From Schizochytrium sp. TIO01 (Eukaryota; Sar; Bigyra; Thraustochytrida; Thraustochytriidae), in NCBI GenBank assembly GCA_004764695.1, contig SMSO01000033.1:77001-141000 (forward strand): a stretch of 64,000 bases of DNA, in the 5' to 3' direction. The translations under genes were made by a program, and so were the position numbers. Shown piece by piece: positions 1 through 9,690 of this stretch. How positions within the stretch are numbered: position 1 is the first letter of the stretch; each line of letters starts with the position of its first letter. The notes under the pieces were generated by a model, which searched no databases, was not told the DNA's origin, and saw only the letters and a program-made list of their open reading frames with translations.

Positions 1-79
1 AAAGCCTTCATAGATACATAGAGATACCATTGAATACTGTGCAATACAAATCTTCAGTCTCATTTGGTCCTCAATGAGG

Positions 80-955
80 ATTACACTCGCTGGTTTGAGC
101 ATAGGGTAAATCTTCGATGTTTTCTTATTAAACATAAGGTTGTATAGATTCCCATAGGAATATTTCGTTGCGACTTCAGTGCCTTGAGGGATGGGGCAAA
201 GGCGATTCGCTCACAATAGACTAGCCTTTTGGTTGAGCTATCATAAAGAGCTACGCCAACGGTTATGATTCCAATATCAATGCTAAATAAAGACTAGGTT
301 GCTTCTTTCGTTGCCTATAATTTTCAATCGGAATCTGTTTATCTTGAATTCGATATATAAGTACAAATGTGAGGGCATTATCCAGGAGGGGCAATAAAGA
401 GTTTGATTAATTGTTTTGAAGATGATAGTCTTGTTCGTTGTCTTGCTTTCAAAGCTAGACCAAATTATCAACGCCAGAGTGGCCTCCACCAAGCAAAAGA
501 GAATTTCGAACGCCAGATTCGTGATCTCCAGCGCACCTGTCTAGACATCCCGGCAGTTTACAAAGACATCGGTAGAGTGGTCAACTTCAAAAGGCCGGGC
601 TTGCGCGCCCTGGTGGACTACCGAAATTCACCGCAAGCCTCCGTAAAAACTTCCGTGTAATCCTTTTGCCTAATTTTGAGACCTCCCAAATGGTGATTAA
701 TAACAAGGCAGTTCGAGTGATATGTCGTTGGGGTCACTTGAGCTTCTGGCAAGCGCTCTTTCACAAAGCCGAGCCTTTTTCCCGCCAGTGGTGAAAACTT
801 GTAATTTGCCGAGATGCCTACACTTGAAAAACATGCAATGAATGCGGTACTATCCGCGACAAGCTCGGAACATCCCAAGGTTTTCAAATATCCGAAATGC
901 GAATACGTAGCCGATCGTGATTTCCACGCCGCGGAAGGTACGCTTTCGCGCCACC
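80..955 (+). pseudogene. Decayed Fanzor / TnpB-like RNA-guided nuclease gene
   Basis: Fanzors are eukaryotic relatives of the IS200/IS605-IS607 TnpB nucleases, which cut DNA guided by an element-encoded RNA. Three family blocks are readable in the correct order. (1) Around 148-217 (frame 1) an IP..IF...ALRDGAKAI block resembles the region before RuvC-I. (2) At 651-695 (frame 3) there is FRVILLPNFETSQMV, the RuvC-II strand, with the acidic Glu codon at 678-680. (3) At 831-931 is the terminal zinc finger: TCNECGTIRDKLGTSQG in frame 3 (834-870), then KYPKCEYVADRDFHAAE in frame 1, with the DRD..AA RuvC-III signature at 913-933. A KLDQIINARVASTKQKR helix block (frame 2, 449-505) sits between (1) and (2). 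The copy is dead: TGA stops at 792-794 and 825-827, at least four frame changes, one zinc Cys replaced by Tyr, and no recognisable RuvC-I aspartate block in the shortened 220-445 interval. The left end may extend beyond the window. No TnpA recombinase is seen. Confidence 0.78.
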
Positions 956-1558
956 AATCCACCCAAGAACATGAGCAAGAATTATCTCATGAGTTGCGGG
1001 TTAGTCTTTATACAAACCGGCGATTGGGCCTTGCCCTGCTCTGTCACCAAAGGAATTTGCAAATTTTGCATATTATACAGGTTGATTCCAAAGTGTAGTA
1101 GGCCCCAACACAGTTGGAAAAGTCCGCAACTGGCAACAACAGGGGCGGGCTCAAAAGTAAAAGAGTCTTCCCAAAAGGGTATGTATATGTCGTGTCGGTT
1201 GAGATCTGGAGGTTCCTCTATGGTGGATTGGTATGCATTTACTCAGTCACCGGGAAACAAGATCACGCAAGCAAAGAGAGAAAAGGCAGTTTACTACAGT
1301 TCAATTACAGAGGAGTATGATTTTATGGGTAAGATACACAGTTTATTCAGAGGGATGAGGTCATTGATATGATCGACACACGTAGTCTATAGTAGAAGTA
1401 AGGGCAGTAGTGTACACATGCAGCACTTCGCTGCGAGGTGAGATCGATCATACATATATTTTCCATCATTGGAAGTCTTGTTTCGTCACATGATACGACT
1501 GATTTAACCAGCCAGAAGTCATCACACACATACACATGCTTGAGAAGCTCACACGTAT
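956..1558. other. Spacer downstream of the Fanzor relic
   Basis: No supported gene. Open stretches here (for example the frame running from 917 to 1372) begin inside the Fanzor relic at a GTG and show no motif. In intact Fanzor elements the guide RNA normally overlaps the 3' end of the gene, so 930-1150 is where a fossil guide-RNA region would lie, but I see no diagnostic structure. Confidence 0.4.
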
Positions 1559-2878
1559 TTACAGGCAAATGGGCGTAGGCTGGGCTTCAAGCTCCGCAAG
1601 AAGGTTGTGCCTGCCGAGTCTCTTGGCGGTGAGAACAGCCGCCTGGAATGTAGCAACTTGTTTCTCAGGAGCAGCGCGCAGAAATTGTTGACGAAGGCGC
1701 ATTGCGGTTTCCAAGTCACATCCAGCAACTGGATGAAGCTGAATGAGAATTTCCACCATTTCCTCCGGGGTCCGGTTGGCATTGAGGAATTCCTCTTCGT
1801 TGCCAGTCAGAATCTCACTAGCTACGTTCTGAGACATCTGCTGCTGCTGCTGCTGCTGATGGTGATTATAGTGATTTTGTTGCTGTTGTTGTACAAATTC
1901 AAATGAGGTCTTTTTGCCAAAGACGAGGTCTACACGCTCGCGGCTGCCAGTGGAAGGAGAGGCGAGAGGTGTTTCAGGGCCCTGAGGTTGGACAAGCGAT
2001 GGATCGTTTGAGGATGAGAACGAGCTCACCTTGCTCTCCTCCATGGAGGACGACGCTTTTCGCGGAAGCATGACCGTTTTGGTGAACTGATGATGTTGCT
2101 GCTGGTAGAGATGATGATTGGGCATGACCAAATTGTTGTGTTGCGGTACTGGCGATCTCCTTTTACATCTACTACTTTCTTCAGCAGGGTTAAAACCCGG
2201 AGGCATCATTTGTTGCGGCACGCCATGCGGCGAGGGTTTGCTGTAATTCTGCGCGGCGTAGTACTGTTGTTGTTGTTGATGATGTTGGTGAGGGTGGCTT
2301 TGCATGTGATAGGGATGTTGCTGGTGCTGTGCGGGGTACGCGTGGGGTGCATAGCGAGCATACTGTTGTTGATGCATGTGGTAGGTGTGCTGTTGGTGGT
2401 AATAGTCAGGCCGCCTTTCCTCGTAAACGGGTGCAGCAGGGTTACGCTGGTCAGGTACATTATTTGACACATATTGCGGCTGGTACGGCGAGTGTTGGGG
2501 TTGCATTTCTGGGCGCATGTGAGAAGAAGAAGATGCTGATGAAGATGCCGATGATGTGGATGCTGAAGATGCAGTTGGGGCCATAACGAGGACCTGCTGT
2601 GGAGCATACTGCACATGATTTGGCGAGACGGGCGCCGGGCGCTGGGGTCTCGTATAGGTGCGTTCATGCGGTGGCACCATGGTGATTTCATGTTGCTGCT
2701 GGGTCTGCTGTTCGGATGTCATCTCGTAATAATACACTGGCCCATTGCTGCAATCCGATACCTCGGTCTCCATGTCTACGTCCTCATTGTGGTGGTCTTC
2801 CTCGATATCAACAAACTGGCCCCAGCCGTCGTCTTCGCCTCTCGAGGCTGTCGTCATCCACTCGCTGAAGCAAATCAT
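1559..2878 (-). CDS. Q/H/S-rich low-complexity protein with a helical C-terminal block
   Basis: The predicted protein is 439 aa from the first in-frame ATG at 2878. The open frame continues upstream to about 3040 without an ATG, so either this Met is the start or an upstream exon is spliced on (see 3044-3292). The N-terminus is acidic (DIEEDHHNEDVDMETE). The middle is a prion-like tract rich in Gln, His, Pro, Tyr and Ser, with runs such as HHQQQQQQQMSQ near residues 340-350. The last ~70 residues are different: an ordered, hydrophobic, probably helical segment (EEMVEILIQLHPVAGCDLE, then a QQFLRAAPEKQVATFQAAVL stretch). Such an architecture suits a scaffold or RNA/transcription-associated protein, but I do not recognise the family and assign no function. 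The gene ends in TAA at 1559-1561. The many plus-strand reading frames here are shadows of the CAG/CTG-like repeats. Confidence 0.85.
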   Translation of the reverse strand: MICFSEWMTTASRGEDDGWGQFVDIEEDHHNEDVDMETEVSDCSNGPVYYYEMTSEQQTQQQHEITMVPPHERTYTRPQRPAPVSPNHVQYAPQQVLVMAPTASSASTSSASSSASSSSHMRPEMQPQHSPYQPQYVSNNVPDQRNPAAPVYEERRPDYYHQQHTYHMHQQQYARYAPHAYPAQHQQHPYHMQSHPHQHHQQQQQYYAAQNYSKPSPHGVPQQMMPPGFNPAEESSRCKRRSPVPQHNNLVMPNHHLYQQQHHQFTKTVMLPRKASSSMEESKVSSFSSSNDPSLVQPQGPETPLASPSTGSRERVDLVFGKKTSFEFVQQQQQNHYNHHQQQQQQQMSQNVASEILTGNEEEFLNANRTPEEMVEILIQLHPVAGCDLETAMRLRQQFLRAAPEKQVATFQAAVLTAKRLGRHNLLAELEAQPTPICL

Positions 2879-3043
2879 CCTCGAGAGACGCTCCGTTTCG
2901 GATTTGCTTGCTCGCCCTCTAGATTTGGTTTCTTTTTGCTTATTTGCCCGCTCTCGGCACTGCGATGAGCGTCTCTTGCTTTCGGTTTTGTTGTTGTCTT
3001 CTTGTTTCTTGAAGAAGAGCCGCAATCGATCGAAAGCTTTCTT

Positions 3044-3292
3044 TTAAGTTTTGCTTTTGTTTGTTTGTTTCCAAATGAGGAGCACTTTAGTTCGTGCCTT
3101 TGGGGTCCACCTGGCGGGTAGGCGGTGAGAGGGTGTCCACCTGCCTTCAGGGTCTGCCAGCTGCCGCCGCGAGCCGAGTTCTCCGGCGCGACGGCTGCTC
3201 CTCGACTTTGTCTTCACCACAACCTCCGCTGCGTCCACGTTAATCGCAGCAAGTAGTTCTCCGTTTCTAGTTTGGTGGCGCCTCATTTTCAT
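3044..3292 (-). CDS. Possible 5' exon (or short ORF) upstream of the Q/H-rich gene
   Basis: An ATG at 3290-3292 opens an 82-codon basic reading frame (MKMRRHQTRNGELLAAINVD...) that stops only about 20 bases before the open frame of the Q/H-rich gene begins. It is on the same strand, and that downstream frame has no ATG of its own near its beginning. Two CAG|GTGGAC donor-like sites lie inside it (about 3102-3135). The simplest reading is a first exon spliced to the 1559-3025 frame by a short intron, which would add a basic N-terminus. It could instead be an upstream ORF in the leader. No homology was recognised. Confidence 0.3.
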   Translation of the reverse strand: MKMRRHQTRNGELLAAINVDAAEVVVKTKSRSSRRAGELGSRRQLADPEGRWTPSHRLPARWTPKARTKVLLIWKQTNKSKT

Positions 3293-3801
3293 TTCGCTCG
3301 CTTCGTCTTTCTCTTTTTTCCACCTCTCCTACTGTTCCTACGCAATAGGCTACCACTATTAAACTATTTTATTCATTTATTCATTGAATATTGTTTTTAA
3401 ATTAAACAACTCTGTAGCGTCTTTCTCTGTTCTTCACCGCATCGTGTGCATTTACAATTTTAAAAAAAAAAATAAAATAAAATTAAAATTAATAAAAAGT
3501 ACGAACTTTTGATTTGACTTGTTTCTTCACATTTCTCATTATATTTATTCTTAATTAAAAATATTTTTTAAAAAAATTAGAATACATAGTGCTACTATTG
3601 ATATGTATGCAGTTTCTCTATTCAAAACGAGGGACTACTACCAGTTATATATGCGTTTCTACTCACTAAGGATTTTTCGAGACCTTCCTTCGCGTGCCGC
3701 TGAGGTGCGCTAGCGGATTCCTAAGGGTTCCTTAGAGGCTGTCATGATGCCGCATTCACGAGACGGTCTGTGGACTCTGCCAGCTTCATCATCACCATAG
3801 T
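3293..3801. other. AT-rich spacer
   Basis: Contains an A/T-rich core (about 3350-3610, with runs of A and T and TTTAAA motifs) that may be a bidirectional promoter region for the minus-strand gene. I see no gene. Confidence 0.4.
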
Positions 3802-4171
3802 TCAAGACTCCCAAATAAATGCACGTCGCCGCACGAGTCCAAGACTTGGTCCTCTCCAGGGCCGTCCAGTGCCTACGACGTCTCTTCGCGAGCCTCGTTC
3901 GAGTCCCACTGTGCGCATCACTCGAGTTGTCCATCGATGGACTCATCATCATCTTGATCTAAAACTTGATGCTCTAAGACCCAAGAACCCGGAAATCGAT
4001 CAATCGATCGATCAGTCAATGAATCAATCGCCAAAGCAGCCTCACTTACCGTTTACTCTAGCCACAGACTAGCCAGAATCCGGGAGCAAAACGAGGTGAC
4101 GAGCAAACCTCCGAGTTGACATTGTACCCGCATAGTGGGCGCTCCACGGAGCGCTTCTTCAGACTTTTCAT
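3802..4171 (-). CDS. Possible small three-exon gene, product unknown
   Basis: A model with exons 4171-4070, 4040-3922 and 3883-3802 (introns of 29 and 38 nt, both GT-AG) gives a 100-aa protein from ATG 4169-4171 to TGA 3802-3804. It starts MKSLKKRSVERPLCGYNVNS, has an acidic middle (DQDDDESIDGQLE) and a basic end (GLVRRRAFIWES). Reading phase is kept across both junctions. Against it: exons this short can be joined by chance, the introns are at the lower size limit for most eukaryotes, and nothing in the product is recognised. A plus-strand 100-codon frame over the same bases has no better support. Confidence 0.25.
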
Positions 4172-4677
4172 TTTCCATCATACGATTGAAGAAAACAAAA
4201 GCCGGGAAAGGAACTAATATATAAATTCTTTCCATCGAAAGAACTACGTGGTGATGCTCTCCAAGCCAGGTATTTTTAGTGTAAACGGCGTACGTACTGT
4301 GCCTGTCTAGCTAGCGCGGCACTTCAAAGTGGAGTGGCTGTGAAGGAGAAGAAGAGGCCCTCGTTCTTCTCCCTATTCTCCCCTTTCAATTCTCCCCTTT
4401 CAATTCTCCTTTTCATTTCTTTTCTTACTTTTCAACTAAAACATTTATACTTTATAACGAAAATATAAACCAGAATGAACGAGAAAGATGATAAAGCTGC
4501 AATTAAATTAAAAAAAAACAAAGCTCCGCCGAGTTCTCCCCTCTCTCTGTCCTGTCTCTGCCTTCGAACAATTTAAAGTTCTCTGCTCGTGCCGCTGCTA
4601 CCATCGCCTATCTGTTTCCTACGCCTCCGCCTTTCCTACCCCTTCCTATCCAACTGCTACCTACGAAGAAAGAACGC

Positions 4678-4713
4678 AAAAAAGAAAGAAAGAAAGAAAG
4701 AAAGAAAGAGAGA
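4678..4713. repeat. (AAAG)n microsatellite
   Basis: Tandem GAAA/AAAG units with a GAGA interruption at the right end. Confidence 0.9.
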
Positions 4714-4748
4714 AGGCTTCCTTCTCTCCTAGCCACGGCTAGGCACTA

Positions 4749-5111
4749 CTACCGGCCTAGGAGCAAGTGATGTGAATCCCTACGACCAGAAAGCAGATCT
4801 GCCGCCACAGGAGGACCATCCGCCGTCATAACGCGCTCAGGAGTTCGAATGAAGACTTCGCATGAAGACTTCGCATGGAGACTTCGAAGACACCACCGGC
4901 GGCTCCACTCTGCTGAGGTCTGGCGCGTTGATAAGGCCGCAGAGGCCTGCTTGGGCAGCGCTGGTCTGCGAGCAACAGAATCCTCCTCTTCCTCCGTATC
5001 AAACTCAGCATTTCTTTCTTCTGCAGCACATTCGATCGCGCTAACAGTCACTATTTCTATGTACTCTAAGTGTGTCTGCGCACATCTTTGTTTATCCGTG
5101 GACATTCTCAT
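4749..5111 (-). CDS. Candidate ORF, 120 aa, unknown
   Basis: ATG at 5109-5111 opens an uninterrupted 120-codon frame with mixed composition and an acidic stretch (FDTEEEEDSVARR). It begins about 60 bases from a long AAAG microsatellite and contains a small local duplication (the CATGAAGACTTCG-like unit at 4847-4880). A frame of this length is not rare by chance in 64 kb, and there is no motif or neighbour support, so it is listed only as a candidate. Confidence 0.22.
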   Translation of the reverse strand: MRMSTDKQRCAQTHLEYIEIVTVSAIECAAEERNAEFDTEEEEDSVARRPALPKQASAALSTRQTSAEWSRRWCLRSLHAKSSCEVFIRTPERVMTADGPPVAADLLSGRRDSHHLLLGR

Positions 5112-5168
5112 TCATACATAGAATAGATACATACTGAGAATAGATATAAAGAGAATAGATACATACAC

Positions 5169-5286
<118 letters not shown>

Positions 5287-5556
5287 CTGTCGGTCGAAGC
5301 CTTTTGTTGATGATGGCAAACCTCGCGAAGGGAGTGGATTGGAGCGCCGACGCCTTGCTTTGCAGAAGGACGAGCACTCAGAGGCCCTGAAAGCCGCGCC
5401 AACTCGCATGAAAGCCGCGGGTACGAGCAAGAAGAGGGGCCTTCAAAGAACCGACGATAACAATAACGGGAAACTTTGAGGGACTTTTCAGTTCTCTTTC
5501 AAGAAGAAAGAAAGGTCATTATCGATATTTTATTATTTTTAACGAAACAACCTCCT

Positions 5557-5649
5557 GTATGTTTGTATGTTTGTATGTTTGTATGTTTGTATGTTTGTAT
5601 GTTTGTATGTTTGTATGTTTGTATGTTTGTATGTTTGTATGTTTGTTTG
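5557..5649. repeat. (GTATGTTT)n 8-bp tandem repeat
   Basis: About 11 copies of an octamer that looks like a compound of GTAT and GTTT tetramers. Confidence 0.95.
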
Positions 5650-5724
5650 ATGCTATCAAATTAAAATGTTAATGAATTCATTTCATTAAAAACGCATTGA
5701 AAGGAATGAAACAACTAGAGGTAC

Positions 5725-6300
5725 CTAGTGATCCGCACTAGCACCCCGATATGATCCACATGGGCATAGGAACTCGTAGAGAATGATTCTCTCTCTTTCT
5801 CGAGGATCATTGCGGTAAGAGCGAGTAGGAGTTACTAAGCAGGGTCCTTCGAAGGACTGGCGCTTGAAGGAAGAAAGCAGAGCGCTCCAAACGATGACGA
5901 GCCCCTACTCCGTGTCCGGTGCGGCTCCACCTCCCCGCATGCTCCCCGCAGCGCGTGCCAGGCATCTAGCGTCTCTATCGCTCGCGCGTAGGACAGCCCT
6001 TCGCGTTCCAATTCCGCGTTCGCTTCCTCAGAAGAGACCTGATTTAGGTTATCAACCATGTATGCGTTCCATCAGGCGTTCTAATCTAGCGCAACGCATT
6101 TTCAACTCCCGTCTGTTTGTTCGAAACTTACTTGAAACAGGCTCTTAAAGAGCGCTACTGAAAGCTCAAGGCACGCGGGCGGGTGGAAGATTGAAGGGAG
6201 GAGGACTTCCGAAGAAGTCCTTCGTAGCAGTAGCCTTGTCGGCCTCCGTCGGGGAAGAGGGGCTGGCCGTGGCGTCTTTGGGTGGCCTGCTCATCTTCAT
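5725..6300 (-). CDS. Possible three-exon gene, product unknown
   Basis: A by-eye model has exons 6300-6175, 6038-5931 and 5862-5725, with introns of 136 nt (acceptor TAACCTAAATCAG) and 68 nt (acceptor CTTTCTTCCTTCAAG). It keeps phase and gives 123 aa. The start is MKMSRPPKDATASPSSPTEA; the middle is an acidic/helical segment (EEANAELEREGLSYARAIET); the end is Cys-containing (YEFLCPCGSYRGASADH) before TAG at 5725-5727. Alternative use of the strong donor CAA|GTAAGT at about 6132 is possible and would add a four-codon exon. The product is not recognised. The composition looks coding, but homology or transcript support is absent. Confidence 0.33.
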
Positions 6301-6508
6301 GGAAGCTGACTATCCGCAGCATCATCCTCACGAATCGAGAATTCGAGATGGAAGTAGTCTTTCGATCGCAGCTCACGATTCCTTCAAAAGCCCCTCTGCC
6401 TCTAGTACAGCTAGGCGCTTGCTACGCACGACTCCTAGGCCCGTCTTCCAGGAAAATTGCTAGGAATGCCAGCATCGTCCGTCATGCAGAGCGCCTTTCC
6501 AAAGCACA

Positions 6509-6667
6509 GAAAAGAAAGAAGAAAGAAAGAGAGAAAGAAGAAAGAAAGAAAGAAAGAAAGAGAGAAAGAAAGAAAGAAAGAAAGAGAGAAAGAAAGAAGA
6601 AACAAAGAGAGAAAGAAAGAGAGAAAGAAGAAAGAAAGAAGAAAGAAAGAGAGAAAGAGAGAAAGAG
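6509..6667. repeat. Degenerate AAAG/GAGAAA microsatellite
   Basis: Purine-rich tandem tract of AAAG units with frequent AGA and GAGA interruptions. Same motif family as 4678-4713 and 5170-5286. Confidence 0.95.
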
Positions 6668-7274
6668 GTGCGCACTTCAAAGGATCCATCCTCCGCCAGA
6701 AATCTGCGGCTGCGGCGGCTTTCGGGCTCTCTGGCCGCCACTTCTGCAGAGGCTGAGTTAAACCAACGCTCATGGCCGTGTGCGGCAGAAGAAGAGTGCC
6801 GCCACTGAAAGAGGGTGAATCTTCGGGGACTGAGCAGGTTGCCGCAGACGAGCAAGCGACGAGGAAGAAAGACCAGAGAGCCTCTCTGGGTTTGAAAGAA
6901 AACGCGGCGGCCTGCATGCGTAGCAGTCGGCTAGCACGCTCTAGAGGGCCGCGATGTTCCAGGTTATCATGGAAGCTTGGACACGAGGGATCGATCTCGT
7001 CTCGGAGTCTTGACGTGCCAGAGGTGCGGGATCCCGCCCCTCCTGAGGCGCCTGCGGAGGCCTCGAAAGAACGCGGAGCTCCTTCTGCGAAACTTGAGGT
7101 GCTTGAGGTGCAGTGGCCGGCGCTCATTATGGCAGCAGTGCAGGAGCACTTGAGGGTCACGGCGCCTTCTGCGGAGGAGCTGAGAGAGGATGCAGGAGCG
7201 CAGTCCACCCTGAGGGGGCCTAGCGCCTGGTTAGCTACTACTAGCCAGGTCGGCGGACTAGCTTTGATGTATGA
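6668..7274. other. GC-richer spacer between microsatellites
   Basis: Reading frames are open on both strands (6772-7260 + and the complementary frame) because of the high GC, with Ala/Ser/Glu-rich products running straight into the ATGT repeat. There is no motif, splice signal or asymmetry that tells me which strand, if either, codes. Confidence 0.35.
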
Positions 7275-7428
7275 ATGTATGTATGTATGTATGTATGTAT
7301 GTATGTATGTATGTATGTATGTATGTATGTATGTATGTATGTATGTATGTATGTATGTATGTATGTATGTATGTATGTATGTATGTATGTATGTATGTAT
7401 ATGTATATGTGTGTGTATATGTGTGTGT
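7275..7428. repeat. Long (ATGT)n microsatellite
   Basis: More than 30 GTAT units followed by a GTGTATAT tail. The MYVC-type and IHTY-type reading frames over it are artefacts of the repeat. Confidence 0.97.
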
Positions 7429-8334
7429 TCGCATCATCGTCATTGCTGCTCCGAACTGCTTCAAGAGAATTCAAACTTCGTTCACAGTTAATTCGAGACT
7501 CGCGCCGATACCACTTCAACAATCAGAGGTTCGGCTTTTAAAAGGTGGGCGTTGTGATGCAGAAAATCGGGTCTTCCGACGCTCTCAGGAGTCCGTCCGT
7601 CTGTGATGCGTGCGAAGCGAGAAAGAGCGCCATTCTGCGGCTCGGCTGAAAACTGAGTGAGCGTCAGAACCTTTTACTATACTACTATGTGTTCGCATGT
7701 AGCTAGCTAGCTAGCAAGCCGAGGGTCACTTGCCAAGGGACTGCCTCTTTCTCAGGTGTTTCAAACGCTCGAAATTTCAAGACATTTATTGGGCTGATAG
7801 TAGACAGATTGAGAGATAGATAGATAGATAACTTGGAATGAGCGGCTCCGAGTGTGGTCTGTCTGGCAAAGAGTTAGAGCAGCTTTGGCTCTTCCACTTG
7901 GTCAAAGTTTGCCTCGAAAACAGAGACCGTGGTTGAGTTCTGGACTCGCTTGAAGCCTTGAACGCACACGTGTTCAAGCCTTCTCTTCAATCTCATCTAC
8001 TGGCACGTCAATCCCCGATTTTTATTTTCAAGTTTTGCTTTTTGTTTTTAAAAACATGTTTCTATTCACAAAATAGAAAAAAAAAAACAAAAAAACTTTC
8101 ACTTCAACTTGGCAACTTGAGCTTCTTAGTTCAAGCAGGAAGTTTTTAAAAAAGATGCTTTTGTTGAGAGAGAGAGAAAGGGAGAAAGAAGAAAACTGGA
8201 AAGACAGACATGAAAAAGGGTTCTTCAAAGCAACTACTAGTCGTGCATAGGCACTATTACCAGGCACCTACGTATCTACCTACGCACCTACTGCATCATC
8301 GAACGATCACCATCGCCGTTCAGACACAGCCAAG

Positions 8335-8800
8335 ATGACGAGCTCAGTCAGCCCCTTTCGGGCGGCTTCTTTCGCAGCGCCGCGTGTCCAAGCCGCGCCA
8401 AGCAGACGGACACGCGGCTTGAAGGCGGCCTCGTCTCGTTTCTTTAGAGTCAGCGTCCTGAAGATGTGCGCAGCCTCAACTGAGGAAGAAGTTGACGTTG
8501 GAGTGAGTTCGTTCTCAAGAGACTTTTAAGTTTCAAAAGCAGGACCTGTCCGTTGTGTCCTCTAGCCCTCCGGCTAGTCATCGCCGTAGCGCACCTGCTA
8601 CTGTTGTTAAGCTAGCTAGCTATCTCGAGAACTCGGGCGGACGAGACTCCGAACTGAACTGGCTGCTTCGTCAGAGCTGCAGAAGCGGTATCGAGCTCGC
8701 ACGCGAGAAGATGAAGGCGCACTCCGCAGCCAATCAGCAGGAGACGAGCCCCCGCCAAAACACGCACGCGGAGCAGCGAGCGCGACTGAGGAGCGGCTGA
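8335..8800 (+). CDS. Probable two-exon gene with an organelle-targeting-like N-terminus
   Basis: Exon 1 (8335-8502) starts at an ATG and encodes 56 residues with a transit-peptide look: Ser/Ala/Arg/Phe-rich, no acidic residue until position 50 (for example SVSPFRAASFAAPRVQ and SRFFRVSVLKMCAAS). It ends at GGA|GTGAGT, a consensus donor. The 40-nt intron (8503-8542) ends AAAAGCAG, and exon 2 (8543-8800, TGA) continues in phase for 85 residues, including a helical block (ASYLENSGGRDSELNWLLRQ). Total is 141 aa. Arg-rich, acid-poor N-termini of this type send proteins to plastids or mitochondria. Which organelle applies is unknown, as is the mature protein. It is the best intron-containing candidate of the left half. 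A weak similarity of the helical block to the N-terminus of fructose-bisphosphatases was considered but is not convincing. Confidence 0.45.
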
Positions 8801-9417
8801 TCGAAATAAGCTTCGAATTGCCAAGCACCTGAGAACCCTGTCTCCGGTTCTCTCTCTTGTTTTCTTCTTTACTTCCAAAGAGAGTTATTTTTAATTTTTA
8901 CTTAAACTAAAGAAATGTTATTATATTAATAAAAAGTAAAAGTAAAAGTAAGAGTAAAAATTTGAGGCTTTGTTCAAATTTTCTCTCGTCGATGAAAACA
9001 TGCATGATAATAAACAAAAGTGTTCACGATCGAAATTCGAAAATGATGGAAAAAGCTCATCGTCTCGAAGAGGGACAGTTGCCGTTTGTAGATGCGACGA
9101 CGTCATCGCATGTAAAGAAGACGTAGCAGGCAGGCATCTCAAATAGCCCAGACAAACAAACCAGCAACAAAAAACAGAGGCGCTCAGGCACACGACAGAC
9201 ACGGAGACAGAGCTTGTCTTCCAAAGATCATGGCGATTCATCGCATGCTCGTGAAAGCGGGTTTGTAAATTGCCTGCCTTTCCCAGGTTTTCATCTCTCC
9301 AGATGATTATGCTCTTCTCGACAGACTAGCCGAGATTGGACTGCCTTCGCTCAATTTACAGCGAGAGCGCCTGCTCACGTTCACAGGAGATGATGCCGCC
9401 GCCAATGCTCGCTCGAT
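8801..9417. other. Spacer with AT-rich segment
   Basis: Contains AAAGTAAAAGTAAAAGTAAGAG-like imperfect repeats at about 8930-8960. No supported gene. Confidence 0.4.
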
Positions 9418-9690
9418 TCAAGGCCCAAGTCCCAATCGCAGTTCAAAAGCAGAAGAACGGAGGAGACGCCGCAGCGTCATTGGCACCCACCCACTTCGAA
9501 ATCCTGCTGCTGCTGCTGCTCCTGTGCAAGTTGGGACTCTTCGTTCTTCAATGCTCGATCCCCCAAAAGGCTCCGTGACGAACGAGCATTGTGGCCACAG
9601 TCCGTCTTGATAATCTTCTTCTGCTTCTTCTTCTTCATCCGTTCGCTCCAAGCCAAGGTCGCGGGAGAACGCCATGAACAGGAGGATCAT
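9418..9690 (-). CDS. Candidate ORF, 90 aa, unknown
   Basis: ATG at 9688-9690 opens a 90-codon frame with an acidic run (ERTDEEEEAEEDYQD) and a (GCA)5 alanine tract. Both of these are partly trinucleotide-repeat DNA (TTC and CTG on the plus strand), which inflates ORF length. Adjacent plus-strand frames up to 9929 are also open. Strand assignment is uncertain. Confidence 0.2.
   Translation of the reverse strand: MILLFMAFSRDLGLERTDEEEEAEEDYQDGLWPQCSFVTEPFGGSSIEERRVPTCTGAAAAAGFRSGWVPMTLRRLLRSSAFELRLGLGP

Noticed and set aside
917-1372. 151-codon ORF downstream of the Fanzor relic
   Set aside because: Starts at a GTG inside the zinc-finger region in a frame unrelated to the Fanzor blocks; composition and length are compatible with chance.
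1607-2968. Plus-strand ORFs inside the Q/H-rich gene
   Set aside because: Leu/Val-rich shadows of CAG/CAT-type codon repeats on the minus strand.
7271-7541. Long Met-Tyr-Val-Cys or Ile-His-Thr-Tyr repeat proteins
   Set aside because: Pure translation products of the ATGT microsatellite, open in several frames on both strands.
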